NCBI RefSeq assembly: GCF_045277565.1
Contig: NZ_CP123584.1
Coordinates: 3,906,001 to 3,970,000, forward strand
Direction of reading: 5' to 3'
Source of the DNA: Aliisedimentitalea scapharcae
GTDB lineage: Bacteria > Pseudomonadota > Alphaproteobacteria > Rhodobacterales > Rhodobacteraceae
DNA length: 64,000 bases
Made by a program: the position numbers and the translations under genes. A model generated the notes under the pieces. The model was not told the DNA's origin, did no database searches, and was given only the letters and a program-made list of their open reading frames with translations. Below, piece by piece: positions 26,300-34,897 of this stretch. Numbering within the stretch: position 1 is the stretch's first letter; every line of letters begins with the position of its first letter.

Positions 26300-27544
26300 T
26301 CAGCCGACCACGTTGAACTCCGGGCCGTAGGGGTATTTGGTGATGTTTTCGTTGCCGTCTTCGGTGATCACCAGGATATCGTGTTCCCGATAGCCGCCCG
26401 CGCCCGGTTTGCCATCTGCGATGGTCAGCATCGGCTCCATCGAAATCACCATGCCCGGCTCCAGAACCGTGTCGATGTCCTCGCGCAGTTCCAAACCGGC
26501 TTCGCGCCCGTAATAGTGCGACAGCACACCGAACGAATGACCATAGCCGAATGTGCGATACTGCAACATGTCGCGCTCGGCAAAGAAGTCGTTGATCTTA
26601 TGGGTGATCTCTGCGCAGGACGCCCCAGGCTTCAGCAGCGACATGCCGTATTCATGGGCCCCGACATTGGCCTCCCAATAGCGCAGCGACTCCGCATCCA
26701 CCTCTTTGACGAACATCGTGCGTTCCAGCGCGGTGTAATAGCCGGAAATCATCGGGAACGTGTTCAGCGACAGGATGTCACCGCGTTCCAGAACCCGACC
26801 TGTGACCGGGTTATGCGCCCCATCGGTGTTCAGACCCGACTGGAACCAGACCCAGCTGTCGCGGTATTCCGCATCCGGGAAACGCCGGGCAATCTCCAGC
26901 TCCATCGCGTCGCGCCCCGCCATGGCGACGTCGATCTCGCGCACGCCTTCCTTGACCGCATCACGGATCGCAAACCCGCCGACATCGGCCACCGCAGCCC
27001 CCGCCCGGATCATGTCGATCTCGGCTGCGGATTTATGCATCCGTTGCACCATGGTCGGCGCATACAGATCGACGGTGTTTGACGGGTTCAGGAACGCATC
27101 CAGCTTGGCCTTTTGCATCAGGCTCAGATGGTCGCTTTCATAGCCGATCACCCGGCCCGAACCGGCCACGCTTTCGATCGCACGCCAATAGTTGTCGCGC
27201 TGCCAATCTGTATAGGTGATGTTGTCGCCATAACAGCGGCGCCACGGCTGGCCCGCATCAATCCCGGCCGAAATGGTGACACAGGCCGTGTCCGTCACGA
27301 CCAGCGCATAGGGACGGCCAAAGGCACAATAGGTAAAGCCCGAATAATACGAGATATTGTGCATCGACGAAAAGACCGCAGCATCGACACCCTGGTCGAT
27401 CATGATCTTGCGCAGACCCGCAACGCGGGCGCCATATTCGTCTTGGGAAAACTGCAAAGGAGCCTTTTCACCGTTGTGAAAACGGTAAAAATCCGGGCGC
27501 GCAGCCGCAGCATTGAGATCTTGGTAGCGAGGAATAGCAGTCAT
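26300..27544 (-). CDS. Creatinase (creatine amidinohydrolase), M24 fold
   Basis: A 414-residue enzyme that hydrolyses creatine to sarcosine and urea. It matches Pseudomonas creatinase along its length: SSMHNISYYSGFTYCAFGRPYA, IDAGQPWRR, NITYTDWQRDNYWRAIE, WFQSGLNTDGAHNPVT, FGYGHSFGVLSHYYGREAG and GAGGYREHDILVI. The metal ligands of true M24 peptidases are not conserved in creatinase, in keeping with a non-metal mechanism using the GHSFG histidine. The ATG at 27544 has GGAGGG upstream; the 26 extra codons of the longer frame are dropped. Guanidinoacetate or a related compound is an alternative substrate, given the facing amidinotransferase. Confidence 0.9.
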   Translation of the reverse strand: MTAIPRYQDLNAAAARPDFYRFHNGEKAPLQFSQDEYGARVAGLRKIMIDQGVDAAVFSSMHNISYYSGFTYCAFGRPYALVVTDTACVTISAGIDAGQPWRRCYGDNITYTDWQRDNYWRAIESVAGSGRVIGYESDHLSLMQKAKLDAFLNPSNTVDLYAPTMVQRMHKSAAEIDMIRAGAAVADVGGFAIRDAVKEGVREIDVAMAGRDAMELEIARRFPDAEYRDSWVWFQSGLNTDGAHNPVTGRVLERGDILSLNTFPMISGYYTALERTMFVKEVDAESLRYWEANVGAHEYGMSLLKPGASCAEITHKINDFFAERDMLQYRTFGYGHSFGVLSHYYGREAGLELREDIDTVLEPGMVISMEPMLTIADGKPGAGGYREHDILVITEDGNENITKYPYGPEFNVVG

Positions 27545-27697
27545 TAGTGACCCTCCTTCGAAAAAAGAAAGGTCCCGGCGTTCAGGACTGTTTGAATATG
27601 GGCCGTAACAGGGCGACGCCATCGCCCGGGCCTGCCCGGAACATCGGTCGAAACGCGCGTTCGGGCAAGCTTTTTTTGCGCGGGTCTATCCCGGATT

Positions 27698-28489
27698 TCA
27701 GATTTCGCCCAAAAGCGTCCGCACAATGTCGCTTTCAGCATCTGCCAAAGGGTCGATCACATCGAAATGGTGCTTTCCCTGGGCCACCACATGCCCCACC
27801 CCCCAGGATTCGGCCAACCAACGCGCCTGATCCAGAAACGCCGGGCGTTCGTCACCGCCGACCCAAACCACCACGCGGGCGCCGTGCCGGTCGGTCATTT
27901 CCACCGGGCTTTCGGCCTGGGCCGCGGCCGCGTCCATCAGGAATTTCTCGTTCATACCTGTCTGGATCAATGGGCGCAGATCGGACAGGGGTGAAATCGG
28001 CATGTCCATCTGGATCCGCTGACCCACCTCTGCGTCCAAGATGGATGGATCCAGCATACGCGCCACCAGATGCCCCCCGGCGGAATGACCGGCCAGAATA
28101 ATCGGGCCATCAACCTCCTGGGCAATCCTGCGCACGGCTTGGGCAATCTGCCGGGTGATTTCACCGATCCGAACGTCCGGGCACAAATCATAGGACGGCA
28201 TCGCCACCGCCCAGCCATGCGCCAGCATCCCGGCGGCCAGATGCGACCACGACGATTTGTCGAACGCCATCCAATAGCCACCGTGCACAAAGATGAAAAC
28301 GCCCTTTGGCGGGCCTTCGGGCAGGAACAGGTCAAACCGATGCCGCTCCCCTGCACCATACGGAATATCCAGTCTGGCACGCGCACCCAACTGGTCGCGA
28401 AACGCTGCTGCCTCGGCTGCCCAGCGCGGCGGATAACTGGCCGCTTCGGGGATATAGGCTCCATTGGCATAGGCATCGCTCAGGTCCAT
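27698..28489 (-). CDS. Alpha/beta hydrolase (esterase/arylformamidase-like)
   Basis: A 263-residue hydrolase with the oxyanion motif HGGYW (residues ~68-72), the nucleophile elbow GHSAGG (~135-140), an acid in GGDERP and a catalytic histidine in KHHFDVID near the C-terminus. The HGG plus GHSAGG combination and the length are typical of kynurenine formamidase-like members of the hormone-sensitive lipase group. It lies upstream of creatinase on the same strand, about 150 bases away; a common transcript is possible but not required. Confidence 0.82.
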   Translation of the reverse strand: MDLSDAYANGAYIPEAASYPPRWAAEAAAFRDQLGARARLDIPYGAGERHRFDLFLPEGPPKGVFIFVHGGYWMAFDKSSWSHLAAGMLAHGWAVAMPSYDLCPDVRIGEITRQIAQAVRRIAQEVDGPIILAGHSAGGHLVARMLDPSILDAEVGQRIQMDMPISPLSDLRPLIQTGMNEKFLMDAAAAQAESPVEMTDRHGARVVVWVGGDERPAFLDQARWLAESWGVGHVVAQGKHHFDVIDPLADAESDIVRTLLGEI

Positions 28490-28593
28490 GCGAATCTCCT
28501 TAACACGTTAAATTATTCTGGACTCATAGGTCGTACTGGACAACACTAACGCCAAATGCTTTGCATTCGCGAGACCAATTCCGGGAGGACCCC

Positions 28594-30066
28594 ATGCTTG
28601 ACGCAACAACCGATCTGAAATCGCTTTTGAAAGACCCCAGCCTGCTGGAAACGCGCGCCTATATCGGCGGCCAGTTCGTTGACGGTCAGGGCACATTTGA
28701 CGTGACCAACCCGGCCCGTGGCGACGTGATTGCCCAGGTTGCCGATGTGTCGCGCGCCCAGGTGGCCGGAGCCATTGCCCAGGCAGACGCCGCCCAAAAG
28801 GAATGGGCGAAATGGACCGGAAAAGAGCGCGCCAACGTAATGCGCAAATGGTTCGACCTGATGATGGAAAACCAGGACGACCTGGGCATTATCCTGACCG
28901 CCGAAATGGGCAAACCTCTGGCCGAGGCCAAGGGTGAGATCGGCTATGGGGCCTCCTTCATCGAATTCTTTGGCGAAGAAGCCAAACGGATCTATGGCGA
29001 AACCATTCCAGGCCACCAGCGCGACAAACGCATCACCGTGCTGAAACAGCCCATCGGTGTGGCGGCATCCATCACCCCCTGGAATTTCCCCAATGCCATG
29101 ATCACGCGCAAGGCAGGTCCGGCGCTGGCCGCGGGCTGTGCCTTTGTTGCGCGCCCCGCTGCGGAAACCCCGCTGTCGGCCATCGTTCTGGCGGTTCTGG
29201 CGGATCGCGCCGGCATTCCCGCCGGCGTGTTCAATGTGGTGCCTTCGTCGCGGGCCAGCGACATTGGTCAGGAATTCTGTGAAAACGACGCGGTGCGCAA
29301 GCTGACCTTTACCGGCTCGACCGAAGTGGGCCGCATCCTGATGCGCCAGGCCGCCGACACCGTGATGAAATGTTCGATGGAGCTGGGCGGCAACGCGCCA
29401 TTCATCGTATTTGACGACGCCGATCTGGACGCCGCCGTCGAAGGCGCCATCCTGTGCAAATTCCGCAACAACGGTCAGACCTGTGTCTGTGCCAACCGGA
29501 TCTACGTCCAGGCCGGTGTCTATGATGCCTTTGCCGAAAAACTGCGGGCCGCAGTCGAGAAGATGAATGTGGGCGACGGCCTGAACGACGGCATCCATTT
29601 TGGACCATTGATCAACGCGGAAGCGGTGGAAAAAGTGCAGGAGCACATCGCCGACGCCACGGCCAAGGGCGGCAACGTCATCCTGGGCGGCACCCCGTCC
29701 GAACTGGGCGGCACCTTCTTTCAGCCGACCATCATCACCGGCGCGACCCAGGACATGGCATTTGCCACGGACGAAACCTTTGGCCCATTGGCACCGCTGT
29801 TCAAATTCGAGAACGAAGACGAAGTCATTGCCATGGCCAATGACACGATCTTTGGCCTGGCGTCCTATTTCTATGCCAAGGACCTGAGCCGCGTGTACAA
29901 GGTGGCCGAAGCGCTGGAATATGGGATCGTGGGGGTGAATACCGGCATCATCTCGACCGAAGTCGCCCCGTTCGGCGGTGTCAAACAATCCGGCTTGGGC
30001 CGCGAAGGCAGCCATCACGGCATCGAAGACTACCTGGAAATGAAATACATCTGCATGGCGGTCTAA
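28594..30066 (+). CDS. gabD: NAD(P)-dependent succinate-semialdehyde dehydrogenase
   Basis: A 490-residue aldehyde dehydrogenase. Visible are ITPWNFPNAMITRKAGPALAAG, FTGSTEVGR (cofactor loop), ELGGNAPFIVFDDADLD (catalytic Glu), NNGQTCVCANR (catalytic Cys) and GGVKQSGLGREGSHHG near the end. The family oxidises succinate semialdehyde to succinate, for example in GABA breakdown. The position usually held by the cofactor lysine (VxKP) reads VARPAAETP. The ATG at 28594 has GGGAGG 5 bases upstream. It is divergent from the alpha/beta hydrolase and monocistronic as far as seen. Other C4-C5 semialdehydes cannot be ruled out. Confidence 0.9.
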   Translation: MLDATTDLKSLLKDPSLLETRAYIGGQFVDGQGTFDVTNPARGDVIAQVADVSRAQVAGAIAQADAAQKEWAKWTGKERANVMRKWFDLMMENQDDLGIILTAEMGKPLAEAKGEIGYGASFIEFFGEEAKRIYGETIPGHQRDKRITVLKQPIGVAASITPWNFPNAMITRKAGPALAAGCAFVARPAAETPLSAIVLAVLADRAGIPAGVFNVVPSSRASDIGQEFCENDAVRKLTFTGSTEVGRILMRQAADTVMKCSMELGGNAPFIVFDDADLDAAVEGAILCKFRNNGQTCVCANRIYVQAGVYDAFAEKLRAAVEKMNVGDGLNDGIHFGPLINAEAVEKVQEHIADATAKGGNVILGGTPSELGGTFFQPTIITGATQDMAFATDETFGPLAPLFKFENEDEVIAMANDTIFGLASYFYAKDLSRVYKVAEALEYGIVGVNTGIISTEVAPFGGVKQSGLGREGSHHGIEDYLEMKYICMAV

Positions 30067-30155
30067 ATCCCGGACCTTTGGCCCGACCCCACCCATCGGG
30101 GTCGGGCCAGACCCTCAGGGCCAGGCAGACATCATGCCTGCCTGCCCGATCTGCA

Positions 30156-30560
30156 TCAGGCCCCTGGACCTGCCATTTGTGATGTCAATGTATCTATGGC
30201 CTGCGTCCAGGCGGCTTCTTCCTCGCGCGTCAAATCATCCCCCAACGTGTCTCGCAACGCCGCAATCAACGCGTTGGCGGCCGCATGATATTGCGCGGGT
30301 GCCACGCCAAAACGGGCATGGCTCACGGCCAGCCGGTCGCCCAGATCAGCAAAACTTTTCTGGTCGGACATGCTGCGAACCGTCGACGTCAGCATTGTCG
30401 TGAACATTTCTTTTTGATGAAAAAAATCCTTTTGAAACAACCCCCGTGCCTCGGGTACGACCTGAAACAGATGATGATAAAACCGGTCAGCCAATTCGGC
30501 CTTGCGCGCAAACGCCTTTGAAAAACTGTTTTGGACCAGTTGGATACTGGGGACATCCAT
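30156..30560 (-). CDS. Single-domain globin
   Basis: A 134-residue globin of bacterial-haemoglobin/flavohaemoglobin-domain type. Helix A begins VQNSFSKAFARKAELADRFYHHLF; the proximal His is in LAVSHARFGVAPAQYH, the usual F-helix plus FG-corner motif of VHb-like globins. It lacks the FAD/NAD reductase domain. Likely a role in oxygen or nitric-oxide handling in the cytoplasm. It is convergent with gabD, and the Hsp20 gene lies upstream on the same strand. Confidence 0.87.
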   Translation of the reverse strand: MDVPSIQLVQNSFSKAFARKAELADRFYHHLFQVVPEARGLFQKDFFHQKEMFTTMLTSTVRSMSDQKSFADLGDRLAVSHARFGVAPAQYHAAANALIAALRDTLGDDLTREEEAAWTQAIDTLTSQMAGPGA

Positions 30561-30689
30561 TGCGATAAACCTCGTAAAATGCGCAGGTTATTCACTGCGT
30601 CATGGACCACCTGTATCGCAAATCCACCTTACCATTCATTTAACTTCGCCCCGGATGGCGCGACATTCAAACCCGCGCGCGCAACAAAA

Positions 30690-30720
30690 AACCCCGCAGG
30701 CGACAACCGGCTGCGGGGGG
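30690..30720 (-). terminator. Rho-independent terminator downstream of Hsp20
   Basis: On the minus strand CCCCGCAG pairs with CTGCGGGG around a short loop and is followed by a T-run (TTTTTTGTTG). It lies about 60 bases past the Hsp20 stop and before the globin promoter. Confidence 0.82.
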
Positions 30721-30732
30721 ACGTTTGATCGT

Positions 30733-30761
30733 CATGTCGGATGGTGCGCCCATCCGACATG
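30733..30761. repeat. 12-bp inverted repeat past the Hsp20 stop
   Basis: CATGTCGGATGG and its exact reverse complement CCATCCGACATG flank a 5-base loop, 17 bases past the Hsp20 stop. It is probably a second transcript-end hairpin protecting or ending the Hsp20 mRNA ahead of the terminator at 30690. Confidence 0.65.
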
Positions 30762-30777
30762 GGCAGGGGCAAACCTG

Positions 30778-31242
30778 TCAGTTCACCGCCTTGGCATCAA
30801 CGACATCTGATGTTTCCTTGGCCGATGAAATCGCGATCCGGCGCGGCTTCAATGCTTCGGGCACTTCGCGCTGCAGGTCGATGTGCAACATGCCGTTTTC
30901 ATGGCTGGCACCGGTGACACGCACATGATCGGCCAACGTAAACCGGCGCTCAAAGGCGCGGGTCGCAATCCCGCGGTGCAAATAGCTTCGGTCGGTGTCT
31001 TCATCGGATTTGCGCGCGGCGACGACCAGGGCGTTTTCCTTGACCTCGACCGACAGATCCTCTTCGCCAAACCCGGCGACCGCAATCGAAATCCGATAGG
31101 CATCAGCGGCGGTTTTTTCAATATTATAAGGGGGATAGCTGGGCTGTCGTGTATCCGCGCTCAGCGTTCGATCCATCAGGTCAGCGATCTGGTCAAAGCC
31201 AATAGATGCCCGGTGCAACGGGGCAAAATCAAAACTACGCAT
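30778..31242 (-). CDS. Small heat-shock protein, Hsp20/IbpA family
   Basis: About 154 residues. The start MRSFDFAPLHRASIGFDQI matches IbpA-type N-termini. The alpha-crystallin domain runs from YNIEKTAADAYRISIAVAGF to HIDLQREVPEALKPRRIAI, with IAVAGFGEEDLSVEV and the ENGMLHIDL strand; the C-terminal RRIAI is the IxI-like anchor. It is an ATP-independent holdase. Five in-frame Met codons lie close together (31257, 31251, 31245, 31242); GAGGA upstream of the last two favours 31242 or 31245. I looked for a ROSE thermometer upstream and could not confirm one. Confidence 0.92.
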   Translation of the reverse strand: MRSFDFAPLHRASIGFDQIADLMDRTLSADTRQPSYPPYNIEKTAADAYRISIAVAGFGEEDLSVEVKENALVVAARKSDEDTDRSYLHRGIATRAFERRFTLADHVRVTGASHENGMLHIDLQREVPEALKPRRIAISSAKETSDVVDAKAVN

Positions 31243-31362
31243 CATGTTCATCCTCATTCAGAGCGATTAAGTGCTGCCCTCCGCAACGGACGGGCAAGTC
31301 TGGATCCGAACCCCTGTCACAGGCGATCCGGTATCCTTCAGATAATCAGCAACAGCCCGGTT

Positions 31363-32178
31363 TCAAGAACCGTCCGCACGAATGAATTTGGCACCGGTCG
31401 AATTGCGCCCTGACCCAACCCCCAGACGTTTGACACGGCGGTCGGGCACGGCGGCCGGTGCCCGCCTCAGCATGGACTTGAGCTCGGCAACACGGGCCGG
31501 GAGCGCCATGCCCAGCGCAACTTTTTTGCCCTCGACCTGCGCCATTCCGGAAATGACGGACAAAATGCGCCCACGCCCCCCGACACGCGCAAACACAGGT
31601 GCCCCGGACGAGCCATAGGTCACGTCACAGTCAAACATCATCAGCTCATCGCGGGCGGCCAGGATCTGGCACTGTCGCTGGCGCGACAACGCCTCTGCGC
31701 GCCCCATGCCATAAGAGGTCACGCTGACCGCAGCCCCCTGTGTTGCTCCATCGTGCAGAATGAACGGGTCGGCCTGGGCGCTGGTGATCGGGCGCGCCAG
31801 CCGGATCAGCGCCACGTCATGACGGACATTTGCCCATGTCATCGGGGCACCCGGCGCAAATCCACTGTGGGCGGCAATCTGCAGGGCCTGGCGGTCCGCT
31901 ATGGATTGGCCCTCGCGCAAACCGGCGCGAAAGGTGACCTGATCGGCCTCCAACAGCCTGTTGGTCTGTTTGCTGTACACACAATGGGCCGCCGTCAGCA
32001 CCAGCTCGGGAGCGATCAAGGTCGCCGTGCAAAACCCCTTGCCCGCCAGATCCAACCGCCCGACGGCCTCCCAGCCCAACAGATCGTCCCGATCAGACAG
32101 ACGACGCAGACCCGTCGTGTCTGCTGCCACAAGGGGCGCAACAAGAACCAACACCAGAACCGCAGCCAGACGTTTCAT
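31363..32178 (-). CDS. Secreted trypsin-like serine protease (second of tandem pair)
   Basis: A 271-residue S1-family protease from MKRLAAVLVLVLVAPLVAA (signal peptide). The triad is visible: His in LTAAHCVYS, Asp in VRHDVALIRLA and Ser in GSSGAPVF; the oxyanion Gly is present. The N-terminal half repeats the plan of its neighbour (GWEAVGRLDLAGKGFCTATLIAPELVLTAAHC), and both end in a shared tail (here RNSTGAKFIRADGS). Translation may start at one of three in-frame ATGs (32208, 32193, 32178) created by a 15-bp tandem repeat; the first overlaps the upstream stop (ATGA). I list the last, which directly precedes the signal peptide. Confidence 0.88.
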   Translation of the reverse strand: MKRLAAVLVLVLVAPLVAADTTGLRRLSDRDDLLGWEAVGRLDLAGKGFCTATLIAPELVLTAAHCVYSKQTNRLLEADQVTFRAGLREGQSIADRQALQIAAHSGFAPGAPMTWANVRHDVALIRLARPITSAQADPFILHDGATQGAAVSVTSYGMGRAEALSRQRQCQILAARDELMMFDCDVTYGSSGAPVFARVGGRGRILSVISGMAQVEGKKVALGMALPARVAELKSMLRRAPAAVPDRRVKRLGVGSGRNSTGAKFIRADGS

Positions 32179-32220
32179 GGCCGGACCTGTCATGGCTGGA
32201 CCTGTCATGGCTGGGTTGGC
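32176..32220. repeat. 15-bp tandem repeat carrying three alternative start codons
   Basis: The unit CATGGCTGGACCTGT occurs at 32176-32190 (one mismatch) and 32191-32205 (exact), and starts again at 32206 before diverging. On the minus strand each copy supplies an in-frame ATG (encoding MTGPA repeats) ahead of the protease signal peptide and bridges the two protease genes. Confidence 0.85.
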
Positions 32221-33029
32221 CGGATGAATTTTGCGCTTGTGTTGTTGCGCAGATGACCCACCACAACATTCCCGGCTCCCGGTGGGACCTTGGCCTGACC
32301 AAAGGCCCCTTTGGACAGCAATTCGGCCTGCAGCAGCGTCAGCGCCTCTTCCAGAGCCGACCCCAAAGCCACACGTTGCCCCTGAATTTCCGCCTTGGCC
32401 GACACGACCGAGACAATCCGGGCGGTGCCGTCATCAAACGAAAAAATCGGGGCCCCGGATGAGCCGAAATCCACATCACAGGACATCACCAATACGCCTT
32501 CCTGGCGGGCCATGACCCCACAGACTTCCTGCAAAGACGGCGCTTCGGAGCGGTCCTGAGCATAAGACACCACACCGACCTGATCCCCCCGGCTGGGCCG
32601 ACCGGCGGTGGTAAAGGGCTGAATGGTGGTATTGCGGATCGGATGTTGCAACTGCAACAGAGCCACATCATTGCGGACCCTTTCGGACGAAACTTCGCCG
32701 TCATAGATGTAATCCGGGTGGGCAACGGCACGGCGCACGCCTCGATAGGCCGACGCCCGCCCATTGCGCCATCCGGCGAGAAATTCCATGTCCGCGGGTT
32801 TGATCCTGCGTTTGCTGGTCCGGTCATACAGGCAATGCGCCGCAGTCAGCACCAGATCCGGCGCGATCAATGCCCCGGTGCAAAACCCGGTTCCATTCAC
32901 ATCCAAGCGCCCGACGGCCTCCCACTGGCGCCCCGCATCGGTGGTGTCCATGCGTTGCAACCGCGTGTCCTGAGCCTGCGCGGCCAGCGGCAGCAAAGAG
33001 ACCAAAATGTTCAATATCCAGCGCCGCAC
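32205..33029 (-). CDS. Secreted trypsin-like serine protease (first of tandem pair)
   Basis: A 274-residue protease with a signal peptide (RRWILNILVSLLPLAAQAQ). S1 triad: His in LTAAHCLYD, Asp in VRNDVALLQLQ, Ser in FGSSGAPIF. A cysteine pair near the active-site His (GFCTGALIAPDLVLTAAHC) is conserved with its neighbour, as is the C-terminal tail NNTSAKFIRPTQP. The pair is a tandem duplication with clear divergence. Periplasmic or extracellular. The residue at the base of the specificity pocket is not obvious, so specificity is left open. Confidence 0.9.
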   Translation of the reverse strand: MRRWILNILVSLLPLAAQAQDTRLQRMDTTDAGRQWEAVGRLDVNGTGFCTGALIAPDLVLTAAHCLYDRTSKRRIKPADMEFLAGWRNGRASAYRGVRRAVAHPDYIYDGEVSSERVRNDVALLQLQHPIRNTTIQPFTTAGRPSRGDQVGVVSYAQDRSEAPSLQEVCGVMARQEGVLVMSCDVDFGSSGAPIFSFDDGTARIVSVVSAKAEIQGQRVALGSALEEALTLLQAELLSKGAFGQAKVPPGAGNVVVGHLRNNTSAKFIRPTQP

Positions 33030-33207
33030 CGGGTTCTCCTGTTCAACCTTTTAAATTTTCTAGGAAGCCGATGGGGCGAAATTGCGGCAAACTGCGGGTA
33101 TTGCGGTGCCCGACACGGTGGGCTCCCGCCCGGTGACCCTGCCCTGCCGGGCAGATCACCCGTTGGGCGTGGCATCGCCTGCGGCAATGCGGGCGGTCTG
33201 GGTCCGG

Positions 33208-34530
33208 TCAGCGCAAGACTGGAATCGCGGTTTCCTGTTGGCGCACCGGATCAAGAGCACCCGGGCGCGGTCCCCCCGTCGCCCAATCCAGCAATTCAAC
33301 GGTATGGACGACGGGATGCGCCGTACCAGACCCGATCTGCATCATGCACCCAATGTTTCCGGCCGCGATCACATCGGGCTGTTTCGCCTCCAAAGCCGTG
33401 ATCTTGCGCGCCTTGAGCTGCCCCGAAATGTCCGGCTGCATCAAATTATAGGTCCCGGCAGATCCACAGCACAGATGCGCGTCCGCCGGTTCGACAACCC
33501 TGAACCCGACCCGCTTCAACAGGGTCTTGGGGTGCGATTTGACCTGTTGGCCGTGTTGCAGGGAACAGGCGGCGTGATAGGCGACGGTCATCTCCTTTTG
33601 CGCCCCTTCGGGCAGGTCCAACGTCATCAGAACTTCGCTGACATCCATGGCCAGCTTGGACACCTGCTCCGCGTCAGCGGCCAGCGGATCATTGCGGAAC
33701 ATGTGCCCGTAGTCCTTGATCGTGGTGCCACACCCGGAAGTATTGATGACGATGGCATCCAACCCCTGCCCCTGGATCTCGCGCATCCAGGCGCGAATAT
33801 TGCGCGCCGCGGCGGCGTGGCTGTCGTCCACGCGTCCCATGTGGTGGGTCAGCGCCCCACAGCACCCGGCCCCATCGGCCACCACGACTTCGCACCCCAA
33901 CCGGGTCAACAGCCGGATCGTGGCATCGTTGATATCGGTATTCAGCGCCTTTTGCGCACACCCGGTCATCAGAGCCACCCGCATCCGCCGGGGCGCGTCG
34001 GGGGCAAAGCTCTGGGGATCGTCATTGCGGCTGACCGGCGGGATCTGGCGCGGCGCCATATCCAACATCGCCCGCACCCGCGCATCGGGCACCCAGGCCC
34101 GGAACGGCCGGGCCAGCTTGGCCCCCAGCAGCGCCAGCCGGAACCGCCGCGGATAGGGCAGAACCTGCGACAGGACCCACCGCAGGGCCCGGTCCGTCAA
34201 CGGACGTTTGTAATGCTGTTCCACATAGGCCCGCGCATGATCAATCAGATGCATGTAATGCACGCCCGACGGACAGGTGGTCATGCAGGCCAGGCAACTC
34301 AGGCACCGGTCTATGTGTTTGACCGTCTTTTCATCCGGTACCCGGTTGTTCTCCAGCATATCCTTGATCAGGTAGATCCGCCCACGCGGGCTGTCCAATT
34401 CGTCGCCCAGCACCTGATACGTCGGGCAGGTCGCCGTACAGAACCCGCAATGCACACAAGAGCGCAGAATGTCGTTGGCTCTTTGTGTGCCCGGGTCCGT
34501 CAATTGTTCGGGGGTGAAATGTGTCTGCAT
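33208..34530 (-). CDS. glcF: Glycolate oxidase iron-sulfur subunit GlcF
   Basis: A 440-residue subunit passing electrons from GlcDE to the respiratory chain. Two [4Fe-4S] motifs near the N-terminus: CVHCGFCTATCP and CLSCLACMTTCP. Two CCG-type cysteine-rich domains follow (GAGCCGALTHHMG and HLCCGSAGTYNLMQP). The length matches E. coli GlcF (407-440 in the family). Last gene of the glc unit; a small membrane protein gene lies between glcE and glcF. Cytoplasmic face of the membrane. Confidence 0.95.
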   Translation of the reverse strand: MQTHFTPEQLTDPGTQRANDILRSCVHCGFCTATCPTYQVLGDELDSPRGRIYLIKDMLENNRVPDEKTVKHIDRCLSCLACMTTCPSGVHYMHLIDHARAYVEQHYKRPLTDRALRWVLSQVLPYPRRFRLALLGAKLARPFRAWVPDARVRAMLDMAPRQIPPVSRNDDPQSFAPDAPRRMRVALMTGCAQKALNTDINDATIRLLTRLGCEVVVADGAGCCGALTHHMGRVDDSHAAAARNIRAWMREIQGQGLDAIVINTSGCGTTIKDYGHMFRNDPLAADAEQVSKLAMDVSEVLMTLDLPEGAQKEMTVAYHAACSLQHGQQVKSHPKTLLKRVGFRVVEPADAHLCCGSAGTYNLMQPDISGQLKARKITALEAKQPDVIAAGNIGCMMQIGSGTAHPVVHTVELLDWATGGPRPGALDPVRQQETAIPVLR

Positions 34531-34540
34531 GACCTGTGCC

Positions 34541-34891
34541 TTACCCGACCAACAAAAGAAAAAACGCCGCAGCCCCGATCAGGCCCGCGACAAAAACCAG
34601 CCCGCGCACCACCCAAGGGCGGTCATCCAGACGCCATTTCCGGTGGATCAGCATGTAACCGCCCGCAAACAACAATCCCGACGCCAGGGAATAGAACCCG
34701 ATGGCCCGGAATCCGCTGGCCATACCGTTGCCCGCGGCATCAGACCCGGTGATCGCCGGCAACGACTCGTGCAGCGCAACAACCCCAAACGCGGCCAGCA
34801 CCGCCCCAACCCCCAGACCTCTGGACTTTGGGAAAAACGCCATGACGACGAACACAACCGGCCCCGGAAGGAAAAACAACAAAAGATCCAT
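34541..34891 (-). CDS. Small membrane protein inside the glc operon
   Basis: A 116-residue protein with about four hydrophobic helices (LLLFFLPGPVVFVVMAFF, VGAVLAAFGVVALHE, FYSLASGLLFAGGYMLI, GLVFVAGLIGAAAFFLLLV). It sits 6 bases after glcE and 10 bases before glcF, so it is expressed with glycolate oxidase. No family recognised. It may anchor the soluble Glc complex to the membrane, an inference from position only. Confidence 0.75.
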   Translation of the reverse strand: MDLLLFFLPGPVVFVVMAFFPKSRGLGVGAVLAAFGVVALHESLPAITGSDAAGNGMASGFRAIGFYSLASGLLFAGGYMLIHRKWRLDDRPWVVRGLVFVAGLIGAAAFFLLLVG

Positions 34892-34897
34892 ATCGCG

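Noticed and set aside
28546..30096. 516-codon minus-strand frame antisense to the semialdehyde dehydrogenase
   Set aside because: Codon-bias shadow; the real dehydrogenase on the plus strand has all catalytic motifs.
31243..31350. ROSE-type RNA thermometer upstream of Hsp20
   Set aside because: A Shine-Dalgarno with nearby TTGCGGAGG is present, but I could not fold a convincing hairpin with the conserved ROSE bases.
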